Shown here in pieces: positions 8,874 through 17,059 of a stretch of 64,000 bases of DNA. Both the position numbers and the translations under genes were made by a program. Below the pieces are notes generated by a model that was given only the letters and a program-made list of their open reading frames with translations, searched no databases and was not told the DNA's origin. The DNA comes from Azospirillum sp. RU38E (GTDB lineage Bacteria; Pseudomonadota; Alphaproteobacteria; Azospirillales; Azospirillaceae), in NCBI RefSeq assembly GCF_900188385.1, contig NZ_FZOI01000009.1:62001-126000 (forward strand), read 5' to 3'. Position 1 is the stretch's first letter, and each line of letters starts with the position of its first letter.

Positions 8874-9932
8874 TTAGCCTAAGCCCAATATGCTGCGATT
8901 GCGCGCGACATCCGTTGAGGCACCGGCAAAATCATCAAAGGCGCGGGCCGTTGTCGGGATGATGTGGCGCTTCACGAATTCCGCCCCTTCACGGGCACCC
9001 ACCGCCGCGTCTTTCAACGCGCATTCCCATTCCACCACGGCCCAGCCGGGGAAATCATATTGGGCGAGCTTGGCGAAGATGACACTGAAGTCGATCTGAC
9101 CATCGCCCAGGGAACGGAAACGGCCCGGCCGGTCGACCCAGCCCTGATACCCGCCATAGACCCCGCTGCGCCCATCGGGCCGGAATTCGGCATCCTTCAC
9201 ATGCATCATGCGGATGCGGCTGTGATACAGGTCGATGAAGGCGGCGTAATCCATCTGCTGTAACAGCAAATGGCTGGGATCATAGAGGATATTGGCGCGG
9301 GCATGGCCGCCCACCGCATCCAGGAACCGTTCAAAACTGGCCCCGTCATGCAGATCCTCGCCCGGATGGATCTCGTAACAAAGATCAACCCCGGCTTCGT
9401 CATAGATATTCAGGATCGGTTCCCAACGCCGGGCCAGTTCGGCAAACCCTTCCTCCACCAGCCCCGCCGGACGTTGCGGCCAGGGATAGACCGTGTGCCA
9501 CAGCAGGGCACCGGAGAAGGTGACAGAGGCCGTCAGGCCCAGGCGCTGGCTGGCGCGGGCCGCCAGCTTTAACTGGTCAACCGCCCATTCCTGGCGGGCG
9601 GCGGGTGGGGCCGTGCGCAGGGCCGCCGGCAGAAACCCTTCAAACAGGGTTTGATATGCCGGATGCACGGCGACCAGCTGGCCCTGGATATGGGTGGAAA
9701 GTTCGGTGATTTCCAACCCATGCTGGGCCAGCATGCCCTGCAGATCCTGGCAATAGGCGTCGCTTTCCGCCGCCAGTTTCAGGTCGATGCAGCGGGGATC
9801 GTTGGTTGGCAGTTGCACCCCATGATAACCGCAGGCGGCCACCCAGGGGGCAAGCGTTTTCAGATCGTTAAAGGGCGGCTGATCGCCCATGAACTGGGCC
9901 AGGAATAGGGCGGGGCCCTTGATGGTCCGCAT
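8874..9932 (-). CDS. Sugar phosphate isomerase/epimerase-like TIM-barrel protein
   Basis: 352-residue protein of the xylose isomerase-like TIM-barrel superfamily. CYEIHPGEDLHDG, ILYDPSHLLLQQMDY, RMMHVKDAEF, RSLGDGQIDF and VVEWEC supply the Glu, Asp/His, His and Glu residues expected around the metal site. Such enzymes are often paired with Gfo/Idh/MocA dehydrogenases in sugar and inositol pathways, as here: the upstream dehydrogenase gene ends 2 nt before this start. ATG at 9932 has GGAGG 7 bases upstream and is preferred over a TTG two codons earlier. Only distantly similar to the isomerase at 4876. Confidence 0.88.
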   Translation of the reverse strand: MRTIKGPALFLAQFMGDQPPFNDLKTLAPWVAACGYHGVQLPTNDPRCIDLKLAAESDAYCQDLQGMLAQHGLEITELSTHIQGQLVAVHPAYQTLFEGFLPAALRTAPPAARQEWAVDQLKLAARASQRLGLTASVTFSGALLWHTVYPWPQRPAGLVEEGFAELARRWEPILNIYDEAGVDLCYEIHPGEDLHDGASFERFLDAVGGHARANILYDPSHLLLQQMDYAAFIDLYHSRIRMMHVKDAEFRPDGRSGVYGGYQGWVDRPGRFRSLGDGQIDFSVIFAKLAQYDFPGWAVVEWECALKDAAVGAREGAEFVKRHIIPTTARAFDDFAGASTDVARNRSILGLG

Positions 9933-9934
9933 TT

Positions 9935-11059
9935 TCAATCCTCCACATCGATCCAGCCGCGGGCGGCACTGCTCGCCACCACGGCCTGGGTGAAAGCAAG
10001 GCTGCGCAGCCCCATGAAAGCCGATGGCAACGGCATGGCGGTGCCGTCATCCCGGTTGCGGATGCGATCGACCAAGCCCCGATAGATATTGGCCAGCGCT
10101 TCCAGATAGCCCTCCGGGTGGCCACCGGGCAGGCGCAGCAGCCCCTTTGCCACGGGGCAGATCAGCATCGACGGATTGGCCGTGATCAACGTCACCCGCC
10201 CGTCGGCATCGGTCTGCCATAGCTCAAAGGGCCGTTCCTGCGCCCATTGCAGGCTGCCGGTTTCCCCGTACAGGGTGATATCCAGACCGTTCTGGCGACC
10301 GGTACAGACCTGACTGGCAGTCAGCACGCCGGCCGCACCGCTTTCCAGCCGGAACAGCACCGCACCATCATCATCCAGCGCCCGCCCGGCAACACAGGTG
10401 CGGATATCCGCCATCACGCGGGCAATTGGCTGGCCGGTGGTGAATTCCACCAGGCTTTGCGCGTGTACGCCGATATCCCCGAAACAGCCGCTGATGCCGG
10501 CGCAGGCCGGATCGGTGCGCCATGCGGCACCGGCCTGTTCCTTTTCCACCGGCTGTGCCAGCCAGCCCTGGATATAGTTGGCGGCAACGCGGCGCACCGG
10601 CCCGATGGCACCCGCCGCCACGCGAGCCTTGATCTCATGCACCATCGCGTAGCCCAGATAGGTATAGGCAACGGCGAAGGGCTTTGTCTGGGCCTGCACG
10701 GCGGCGGCCACGCGCCGTGCCGCCGCCAGATCATGGGCCAGCGGCTTCTCGCACAGCACGGCGAAGCCTGCCTCCACCGCGGCCAGGGCAATGTCGGCAT
10801 GGGAGTCGTTTGGGGTCAGGATGGCCACCAGTTCCGCGCGTTCCGTGGCCGGCAACGCTGCCTCTGCGGCAATCAGGGCCATGGCATCGGGATAAACCCG
10901 CTCTCCATCCTGACCGGCGGCATGGTTACGGGCCGGATCACGGCTGAAGGCACCCGCCACCACCCGCAAGCCACCATCCAGCGCCGACGCCCGGCGATGA
11001 ACCGGCCCCATGAAGGAGCCGGGGCCGCCACCGATCATCGCCATTCTTACTGGGTTCAC
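9935..11059 (-). CDS. Gfo/Idh/MocA family oxidoreductase
   Basis: 374-residue NAD(P)-dependent sugar dehydrogenase-like protein. An N-terminal Rossmann motif (IGGGPGSF) lies within the first ~15 residues, and the family motif CEKPLAH is at about residues 103-109. The C-terminal half (ISGCFGDIGVHAQSLVEF) carries the GD.G.H active-site segment. The chosen start is GTG 11059, because AAGGAG lies 8 bases upstream. An in-frame GTG three codons earlier overlaps that ribosome site. It is divergent from a LacI regulator with a perfect 16-bp palindrome in between, so repression by that regulator is likely. It probably acts with the next gene on a sugar, polyol or keto-glycoside. Confidence 0.9.
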   Translation of the reverse strand: MNPVRMAMIGGGPGSFMGPVHRRASALDGGLRVVAGAFSRDPARNHAAGQDGERVYPDAMALIAAEAALPATERAELVAILTPNDSHADIALAAVEAGFAVLCEKPLAHDLAAARRVAAAVQAQTKPFAVAYTYLGYAMVHEIKARVAAGAIGPVRRVAANYIQGWLAQPVEKEQAGAAWRTDPACAGISGCFGDIGVHAQSLVEFTTGQPIARVMADIRTCVAGRALDDDGAVLFRLESGAAGVLTASQVCTGRQNGLDITLYGETGSLQWAQERPFELWQTDADGRVTLITANPSMLICPVAKGLLRLPGGHPEGYLEALANIYRGLVDRIRNRDDGTAMPLPSAFMGLRSLAFTQAVVASSAARGWIDVED

Positions 11060-11092
11060 CGGGTTCACTCCTTACAGTAGGTAAAGCACGGC

Positions 11093-11108
11093 ATGTAAAG
11101 CTTTACAT
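11093..11108. promoter_or_regulatory. Perfect 16-bp palindromic operator
   Basis: ATGTAAAGCTTTACAT is a perfect palindrome with the central CG/GC geometry typical of LacI/GalR operators. It lies between the divergent Gfo/Idh operon and the LacI gene, 34 bases from the first start and about 87 from the second. Related sites occur at 4791, 4836 and 14679, and a half site at 14447, ahead of the other genes of this island. Autoregulation plus control of the island is the simplest reading. Confidence 0.75.
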
Positions 11109-11194
11109 TCATATGCGAAAGACCGGCGCTGAAAAAGGCCCCTTGCCCCATTCAGCGATTGCAGCAAACCGTCCGTGCCGGTATTTCTTCAACC

Positions 11195-12247
11195 ATGGCT
11201 AATATCAAAGACATTGCTGAACTCGCCCAGGTCTCCATCGCCACGGTGTCGCGGGCGCTCAGCACGCCGGGGGCGGTGCGCCCGCCCACGCTGCAGAAGA
11301 TTGAAGCCGCGATTGCGCAGCTTAATTACCGGCCGAACATGCTGGCCGTCGGCCTGCGGCGGCGGCGCAGCGATAATGTCATCGTCGCCGTGCCCTCCAT
11401 TTTCAATCCTTTCACCTCGGCCTTCGTGCAGGGGATTGAAAATGTCGCGCGGGAGGCGGGCATCCGGGTGCTGCTGGGCATCACCGATTCCGATCAGGCG
11501 CTGCTGGACAGCTATGTCGGCATGATTGCCAGCAAGCAGGCCGATGGCATGATCCTGCTGGATAAGATCCTGCCGACGGCTGTCTTGCAGACACCGCCGG
11601 AAAACCCAGCACCGCCCATCGTGCTTGCCTGTGAATATCCGCCGGGGCTTTCCCTGCCGCGGGTGCGCATTGATAATGTTGAAGCCGCTGCCATGCTGGT
11701 GAACCATCTGGTGCGCCAGGGCCATACGCGGATCGCCGTTATTACCGGCCCGATCGATCAGAACATGTCCAGGGACCGGCTTTCCGGTTTCCTGCTGGGG
11801 CTGAAACGGGCGGGTCTGGCCAGTGACAAGGCACCGATCGTTCATGGGGATTTCACCCTTCAGTCCGGCTATGATGCCGTAAGGCAGCTTTTGGCAGCAA
11901 AGGCCGGGTTCACCGGACTTTGCTGTGCCAACGATGAAATGGCCTTAGGCGCCATGGCGGCCCTGCGTGAAGCCGGCATCGCCATTCCCGATGGCGTCTC
12001 GGTCGTCGGCTTCGACAATCTGCGTTTCGGCGCCTTCGCCAGCCCCCCCTTGACCACCATGGAGGTCCCGACGGTGGAGACGGGGGAAGCCGCCATGCGG
12101 CTGATGCTGGATATGTTGCGCGATCCGTTGGACGCCAACCGGGAAATCATTCTTCCCTACCGGCTGGTTGTCCGCCAATCCAGCGGCCCGGCACCCACTG
12201 CCGTCAAGCCCGGCAAGGCCAAAAAGCCCCGCGGCCAGACGTCCTAA
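11195..12247 (+). CDS. LacI-family transcriptional regulator
   Basis: 350-residue repressor-like protein. The N-terminal helix-turn-helix (NIKDIAELAQVSIATVSRALS, residues 3-23) and hinge helix (YRPNMLAVGLRRRRS) are followed by a periplasmic-binding-like effector domain with DGMILLDK, HTRIAVITGP, CANDEMALGAMAAL and VSVVGFDN motifs. The ATG at 11195 is chosen because the HTH begins directly after it; I see no good ribosome site. A palindrome 87 bases upstream and related sites near the other sugar genes are its probable targets. The inducer is unknown, presumably a pathway intermediate. It converges on a TonB receptor gene. Confidence 0.93.
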   Translation: MANIKDIAELAQVSIATVSRALSTPGAVRPPTLQKIEAAIAQLNYRPNMLAVGLRRRRSDNVIVAVPSIFNPFTSAFVQGIENVAREAGIRVLLGITDSDQALLDSYVGMIASKQADGMILLDKILPTAVLQTPPENPAPPIVLACEYPPGLSLPRVRIDNVEAAAMLVNHLVRQGHTRIAVITGPIDQNMSRDRLSGFLLGLKRAGLASDKAPIVHGDFTLQSGYDAVRQLLAAKAGFTGLCCANDEMALGAMAALREAGIAIPDGVSVVGFDNLRFGAFASPPLTTMEVPTVETGEAAMRLMLDMLRDPLDANREIILPYRLVVRQSSGPAPTAVKPGKAKKPRGQTS

Positions 12248-12256
12248 GCCACGGAT

Positions 12257-12285
12257 GGGCAGGGGCCTGTAACCGCCCCCTGCCC
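12257..12285. terminator. GC-rich stem-loop between convergent genes
   Basis: GGGCAGGGG (12257-12265) pairs with CCCCTGCCC (12277-12285) over an 11-base loop. It lies between the stops of the LacI gene and the TonB receptor gene, so it may end both transcripts. No T run. Confidence 0.45.
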
Positions 12286-12293
12286 CGCCCTTA

Positions 12294-14402
12294 TCAGAAA
12301 TTGTACGATACCCGCACGCCCCAGGTGCGCGGATCGGCGAATTGCACCAGATAGCCGCCGGCATAGGCCGCCTCTTCCGACGTGGTCAGAATGGTGCTGT
12401 CTTCGATATTACGCACATAAGCAGAAATGACGACGTTCGACTGATCCGGCTTATAGGTCAGGCTGATGTCGGTTTTGCTGTAGGATTTCTGCTGTTCCGC
12501 AGCACTGTTGCGGAAGGAGAAGAAGGATTTCGTCTGATAGCGCGACTGAATGCGCGCGGTCAGTTGTCCCCCTTCAAGCGTCATTTCATGCTGATATCCG
12601 CCCGACAGCGACCATGTCGGCGCCTGGGGCAAGGTATTGTCGGCATACTGAACCCCGTTATTCAGGAAATCCTTGTAACGGGCATGAAGATAGGCCACCG
12701 AAAAATCGACCCGATCGTCGGGCGTCACCAACCAGTTCCCCTCAACCTCGCTGCCGTAAATCTCAGCCTCACCTGCATTAAAAATCCGCGAGATGGCTGT
12801 GACCGGGTCATTCTGCTGCACCTGCAGATCAGAATAATTATAGAGGAAGATATTGGCATTCAGTTCCAGCTTGTTATCAAACAGCCGGTTCTTTGTGCCC
12901 GCCTCCCATGCTTTGATCGTCTCGGGTCCGAAGGAATAACCATTCTGGAAGCCGCCGGATTTGAAGCCGGTATCGAACTTGGCATAGACCAGATTGCGCG
13001 GCGTCACCTGCCAATCCAGGCCGGCGTGATAGGTGTCCTTGTGTCCGTTATAATGCGCATCAACCGCCGTAAAGGTTCCAGCGATAATGTTATAGCCAAG
13101 CTGGCTCTTGTCTTCCTTGGTGTAACGGGCGCCGGCGGACAGTTTCACGGAATCGATGGGCTTGTAATATACCTGCCCGAAAGCCGCTTGTGACTTTGCC
13201 TTGGTGTCATAGTCGAAGGTGTAGAAATTGCTGCGGGTACCGCCGCTCAGCACCTGGAAATAGGTCAGCGCGTCCAACTGTTCTTGGAAAGCATAAAGGC
13301 CGCCCTGCCAGCCAAACGGACCATCATCATTCGAGGTGATGCGTAATTCATGGTTCTGCGTATCGGTTTGCCCATCCGTCGGGAAAGCATAGCTGTACGC
13401 CGTCCCGCCATCCTGGTCATTATCGCGTCGCTGATGCTGATCGCGATAGCCGCCATAATAGGATATGGTCGCGAAATCCAGGTCGTAATTTAACTCCGTG
13501 CGGATCGTTTTCACGTCCAGGTCAAATGACGCCTGGTTGTTCAGCGCCCAGCGATCCGTGTCGCCCAGTTTCAGCGTGCCATCGGAACGAATATCGGCAT
13601 AGGGAATGCCCTTGATCACCGAACCAACGCCACCAACGTGACTGACTTCCCCTGTCACCAGCGCGCTGAAGCGCCCCGGTTGCCACAGCACATGCAAACG
13701 GCCGGACTGGCTGACATCATCATTGCCATCCTTGGTGACCGTACCGCCGCTGGTTTGCAGGGAACCATTATCCACATACCCTTTCCGCTGATGCACGGAG
13801 AAGGCGCCGCGCACGATCAGCGTATCGGATAGGGGCGCATTGACCATCCCTTCCGTGATCAAGGCATTTTTATAGCCATATTCCGCGGCAATATTGCCCT
13901 CCAGCCGGTCGGTGGGGCGGGCCGTGCGGATATTGATCGCGCCGGCCGTCGCGTTACGACCATATAGCGTTCCCTGTGGACCGCGGAGAACTTCAACCCG
14001 CTCCAGATCAAACATTCCCGCATTCAAGGAAACGGCGTTCTGGAGATAAAAATTATCAATACTGACCGCGACAGCCGGGTCACCCGTTTCGGTATAGTCA
14101 CGACTGGACACACCCCGAATGGTGATGATGCTACTCTGATTATTTTGCGCGATGTTGAGCGTCGGCGCGATATTGGCCAACGCATTGACATTGCCGACAC
14201 CATTTTCAGTCAAGGACTGACCGTCAAAGACAGACATGGCGATTGGCGTTCGCTGCGCCGTGCTCACCACCTTCTGCGCGGTGACGATGATCTCGGTGAG
14301 CCCACCGTCATCAACGGCATCGGACTGCTGTGCCATCACCGGCACGACGCCCATCAAGGCGACCAGTGCCGAACCGCCCATACGGGCCATGAGAATGTTC
14401 AT
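12294..14402 (-). CDS. TonB-dependent receptor
   Basis: 702-residue outer-membrane receptor. The signal peptide covers about residues 1-25 (MNILMARMGGSALVALMGVVPVMAQ). The TonB-box region TEIIVTAQK follows, then a plug with IAPTLNIAQNNQSSIITIRGVS and LERVEVLRGPQGTLYGRNATAGAINI, the classic plug signature. The barrel ends VRVSYNF, with a terminal Phe as required by the BAM machinery. No STN domain. ATG 14402 has AAGGGAG just upstream; an in-frame TTG five codons earlier overlaps it. Probable ligand is the sugar or glycoside handled by the island, because operator-like sites lie in its upstream region. Confidence 0.93.
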   Translation of the reverse strand: MNILMARMGGSALVALMGVVPVMAQQSDAVDDGGLTEIIVTAQKVVSTAQRTPIAMSVFDGQSLTENGVGNVNALANIAPTLNIAQNNQSSIITIRGVSSRDYTETGDPAVAVSIDNFYLQNAVSLNAGMFDLERVEVLRGPQGTLYGRNATAGAINIRTARPTDRLEGNIAAEYGYKNALITEGMVNAPLSDTLIVRGAFSVHQRKGYVDNGSLQTSGGTVTKDGNDDVSQSGRLHVLWQPGRFSALVTGEVSHVGGVGSVIKGIPYADIRSDGTLKLGDTDRWALNNQASFDLDVKTIRTELNYDLDFATISYYGGYRDQHQRRDNDQDGGTAYSYAFPTDGQTDTQNHELRITSNDDGPFGWQGGLYAFQEQLDALTYFQVLSGGTRSNFYTFDYDTKAKSQAAFGQVYYKPIDSVKLSAGARYTKEDKSQLGYNIIAGTFTAVDAHYNGHKDTYHAGLDWQVTPRNLVYAKFDTGFKSGGFQNGYSFGPETIKAWEAGTKNRLFDNKLELNANIFLYNYSDLQVQQNDPVTAISRIFNAGEAEIYGSEVEGNWLVTPDDRVDFSVAYLHARYKDFLNNGVQYADNTLPQAPTWSLSGGYQHEMTLEGGQLTARIQSRYQTKSFFSFRNSAAEQQKSYSKTDISLTYKPDQSNVVISAYVRNIEDSTILTTSEEAAYAGGYLVQFADPRTWGVRVSYNF

Positions 14403-14446
14403 ATATCTCCCTTCCAAGCTGACCGCGAAGCGGCTCCCGCATTTTT

Positions 14447-14462
14447 TTGGTATCGTTTACAT
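14447..14462. promoter_or_regulatory. Half LacI-type operator upstream of TonB receptor
   Basis: The sequence TGGTATCGTTTACAT contains a well-conserved right half (GTTTACAT) and a poor left half relative to the palindrome at 11093. It is 45-60 bases upstream of the receptor start codon. Confidence 0.35.
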
Positions 14463-14678
14463 TCTCAGGCTATCATGACCCGATAGCAGGTCAAGGGCCA
14501 ATTTTGTCGTCTGATCGAGGGGATCAGGCTGGTCAACCTCGATCGAAATCAATAATTTTCATTATTATCAGATGGTTAAATAAATTTCCTATCGGCAATG
14601 ACGATGGATACGTTGGGGATGAGACGGACAGGACCCATAGGCAGCGGGGCGGAATAGACCGCGCGAACGCGTGAATTA

Positions 14679-14694
14679 CTGGAATGCTTTACAT
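14679..14694. promoter_or_regulatory. LacI-type operator-like site
   Basis: CTGGAATGCTTTACAT matches 13 of 16 positions of the palindrome at 11093, with the right half CTTTACAT intact. It lies about 280 bases upstream of the TonB receptor start, so it could be an auxiliary looping site rather than a promoter-blocking one. Confidence 0.4.
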
Positions 14695-14889
14695 TTACGT
14701 TGAGGATGCACCTGCTGACCGGACAGGTCTTGCGCAGAGCGCGTGTTTCCGTCGCCAAGGCTATCCACAGAGGGGATCCTCTCAACCCGCCGAAAGCTTG
14801 ACCCTTCGGCCGGTTGGAGGGCCACGAATGGGGGAACCTGAAATCTCCCGTGAGGTCTTCCGTTTCGGCCGGCCTCTCCATTTTCCAAA

Positions 14890-14930
14890 ACAAAAGCCGC
14901 TGATTCTCTTTGAGAATCAGCGGCTTTTGT
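14890..14930 (-). terminator. Long terminator hairpin after the phosphoesterase gene
   Basis: A perfect 19-bp stem (14890-14908 with 14912-14930) has a 3-base loop. On the minus strand it is followed by TTTTGG. It lies 86 bases beyond the stop of the leftward phosphoesterase gene and would end that transcript. Confidence 0.8.
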
Positions 14931-15015
14931 CTGAAATCGGCAGCGCGCCCAGTAAAGTGGCTGTCCGCCACCAGCGGGGCCCGATGATCGCATTGCCGAT
15001 CACCGGGACAGGGCC

Positions 15016-16644
15016 TCACACTTTGCCGTAACGGGCGCCGAAATCCTTAACCCTGGCATTCAGGTCAGCCGCACATTCCGCGTCTTTCAGGATATCCGCC
15101 AGGGCCTGGAGAAGACCGGCTTCGTCCAGGGTGTCATCGCAGAGATGGCGCAGCACGAAGGGCAAAAATTTCAGCTGCATTGGCGTTATCGGGCAATGAG
15201 TACTTGCCTCCAACGCGGCAAGATGCGCCCATTCATCCTCCGATACTTCGATTTTCGGCAGGTCGCGGCGCGGCGTGGCGCGGGTGAGCACCCCTTCGAA
15301 GGTTGGGGCGTGGTAGACCCGCTCCCCCATGTCCCATTTATCCTTGGGAATCCCTTTCCATTTCAGGATGGTGGCGATCAGGGATGTATGATCATACGGC
15401 ACATCGGTAGTGGACCGGAACACCGTCGCCTCATCAATCCAGGGCGAAATCAGCAAGGTCGGAACCCGAACCCCGAAGCGGTCAAAGCCAAAATCCTGCT
15501 CACATTTATGGGGTGCCGGGCCGGTGCCCCAAGGCGGGATTGCTCCCCAGGGCGGGGGGAAATGGTCATAGGTGCCGCCATGTTCGTCAAAGGTGATGAT
15601 CAGCAGCGTCTTCTGCCACAGTTTGGTGTTGCGGGTCAGGGCGTCATACAGCTCCTTCAGGAACAGTTCGCCCGGCAGCACATTCGATGGCGGGTGATAG
15701 GAATTGCCGTTCTGGTAAGGTGGCAACACGTTGTACCAGTTCGGTTCCAGATATGAAAAAGACGGCAATTCATCCCGTTCAACGGCCCGGAAGAACTCGT
15801 CAATATGGGTAACATGCTTGTCCGCATCGGGAATCTTGAATGCATTTCTGGTAAGGCAGAAGCCATTCATTTCCTTCGTCTGATAATAAATCATCCAATC
15901 TTTAGTGTCTTTGTGCCCATGTTCATGCAATGTCTCCCAGATCGATTTCGCATGATATTTTCCCGGCACCACGCCAAACAGCAGACCATGATTGTCCACC
16001 AACTCCACCAACTCGCCGTTCAGTCTTGCCAGCGACGATCCGCAGATGGAATAGGCCCGGTTCGCCATGGTCTGGGTCGGCACTGAGCTGAACCATTGGT
16101 CGGAAACGGCATAGGCCTTGGCCAGCCCATTGATCACCGGTAATTGCTGCGGCGTAAACGCATCCATAATCTCCAATGACAGCTCTGGCGTCATCTTTTT
16201 GCTCAAGGCCCTGGCCAAGCTGCCGACCGGGTCGGGCTCGTCACAGGCGGGGGCCAGATGGCCGATATGGGAATAATAATAATCGTTCAGGAACCCGCCC
16301 ATGGTCGCAGGTTCCCCATGCTTGGGTTGCCCCTGGTAATCATGCGGCAGGTCGAACAATTGAACGGTGACGTGCTGGTGGGGTTCATGGGGATCGGTGC
16401 TGGGTGAGTTGTAATGGCTCGCCCCGTACCGGACATAATGCAGGGAAGGAGGATCACCGGGACGCAGATTGAAATATTTATTATGTTCCAGCCCATGAAA
16501 CGGCTCGTCCTTTTGCTTGGGCGAGGCGATGATGTGCTTGGGACGATCCTCCCCTTCATACAGCCAGCCCAGCAGGTTGTCGAAGGAACGGTTTTCCAGC
16601 ATCAGAAAAACAACATGTTCGATTTGCGGCAAGACGCGGCTCAT
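15016..16644 (-). CDS. Phosphoesterase family protein (phospholipase C / acid phosphatase AcpA-like)
   Basis: 542-residue hydrolase of the phosphoesterase family PF04185, a member of the alkaline phosphatase-like superfamily. The metal/nucleophile motif lies at about residues 10-25 (HVVFLMLENRSFDNLLGW). Later marks are SVPTQTMANRAYSICG, FSYLEPNW, LLIITFDEHGGTYDHFPPP and DVPYDHTSLIATIL, which carry the second set of metal ligands. Many relatives are exported by Tat, but this protein starts directly at the catalytic domain with no signal peptide, so it may be cytoplasmic or exported by an unusual route. AAAGGAG lies 10 bases before the ATG. Monocistronic; the substrate (phospholipid or phosphomonoester) cannot be decided. 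Confidence 0.9.
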   Translation of the reverse strand: MSRVLPQIEHVVFLMLENRSFDNLLGWLYEGEDRPKHIIASPKQKDEPFHGLEHNKYFNLRPGDPPSLHYVRYGASHYNSPSTDPHEPHQHVTVQLFDLPHDYQGQPKHGEPATMGGFLNDYYYSHIGHLAPACDEPDPVGSLARALSKKMTPELSLEIMDAFTPQQLPVINGLAKAYAVSDQWFSSVPTQTMANRAYSICGSSLARLNGELVELVDNHGLLFGVVPGKYHAKSIWETLHEHGHKDTKDWMIYYQTKEMNGFCLTRNAFKIPDADKHVTHIDEFFRAVERDELPSFSYLEPNWYNVLPPYQNGNSYHPPSNVLPGELFLKELYDALTRNTKLWQKTLLIITFDEHGGTYDHFPPPWGAIPPWGTGPAPHKCEQDFGFDRFGVRVPTLLISPWIDEATVFRSTTDVPYDHTSLIATILKWKGIPKDKWDMGERVYHAPTFEGVLTRATPRRDLPKIEVSEDEWAHLAALEASTHCPITPMQLKFLPFVLRHLCDDTLDEAGLLQALADILKDAECAADLNARVKDFGARYGKV

Positions 16645-16729
16645 TGATGCAAAACTCCTTTGCTGAGTGTTTTGACACGCCTTCGCTGATCCGACCCCAG
16701 AAAGGCACCTTTAAATTGATTTTTCCAAA

Positions 16730-16756
16730 TTTATATACACGCTTATGTAGAGTCAA
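16730..16756 (-). promoter_or_regulatory. Possible sigma-70 type promoter for the phosphoesterase gene
   Basis: Reading leftward, TTGACT (16756-16751) and TATAAA (16735-16730) are separated by 15 bases, in the only AT-rich part of the divergent region. The spacing is short, so this is tentative. Confidence 0.3.
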
Positions 16757-16953
16757 ATCATATTACTGTGCGCTGGATCCTCTGATGGCCGTCTCTGCGC
16801 ATCTGGTTGGCGTCTCAGGCGGATTTCATCTGCCTTGACCGGCGGTGCGGTGGCTGTCGGGGATAGCCCGGCGGGGTCAAAGCATTTCTGTCGGCGGTCG
16901 CGCCCCCGCCTATGCACTGTCAGACAACAAGCAGTGACGTGGCACGCAAACTT

Positions 16954-17001
16954 CCCCTTATACCCAGCCTATGATCGTGAATGTGGCCGCCCGGTGAGCC
17001 T
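16954..17001 (+). promoter_or_regulatory. Shared promoter-like element ahead of tldE
   Basis: TATACCCAGCCTATGA (16959-16974) is nearly identical to TATATCCAGCCTATGA at 24210-24225. In both copies a C-rich tract precedes it, and GGTGRGCCT follows after 17-18 bases (here 16993-17001). Both copies stand ahead of operons in the same cluster, 60-200 bases before a start codon. The FecI-like sigma factor at 23342 is an obvious candidate to recognise them; that is inference. Confidence 0.5.
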
Positions 17002-17059
17002 TGGCCGCTTTTGCGCCCCGGCTCCGGCAAATGCCGTCGGAATTCATGAAGGAGCTCAC

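Larger units (their letters stand above)
14403..15015. other. 613-bp intergenic region with operator-like sites and terminator
   Basis: No convincing gene. It contains a half operator near 14447-14462, a better operator-like site at 14679-14694 and a 19-bp terminator hairpin at 14890-14930. The stretch 14520-14600 is locally AT-rich and may hold the promoter of the leftward TonB receptor. Confidence 0.55.
16645..17059. other. 415-bp divergent intergenic region
   Basis: AT-rich near 16700-16770, where a minus-strand promoter for the phosphoesterase gene may lie, and GC-rich beyond. The right part holds a sequence shared with the region at 24201 (TATACCCAGCCTATGA and following), probably the promoter of the Tld operon. 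Short open frames here (for example 16644-16838) lack ribosome sites and are not called. Confidence 0.55.

Noticed and set aside
16644-16838. Small + strand frame of 64 codons overlapping the phosphoesterase start.
   Set aside because: No ribosome site; the AT-rich part looks like promoter sequence for the leftward gene.
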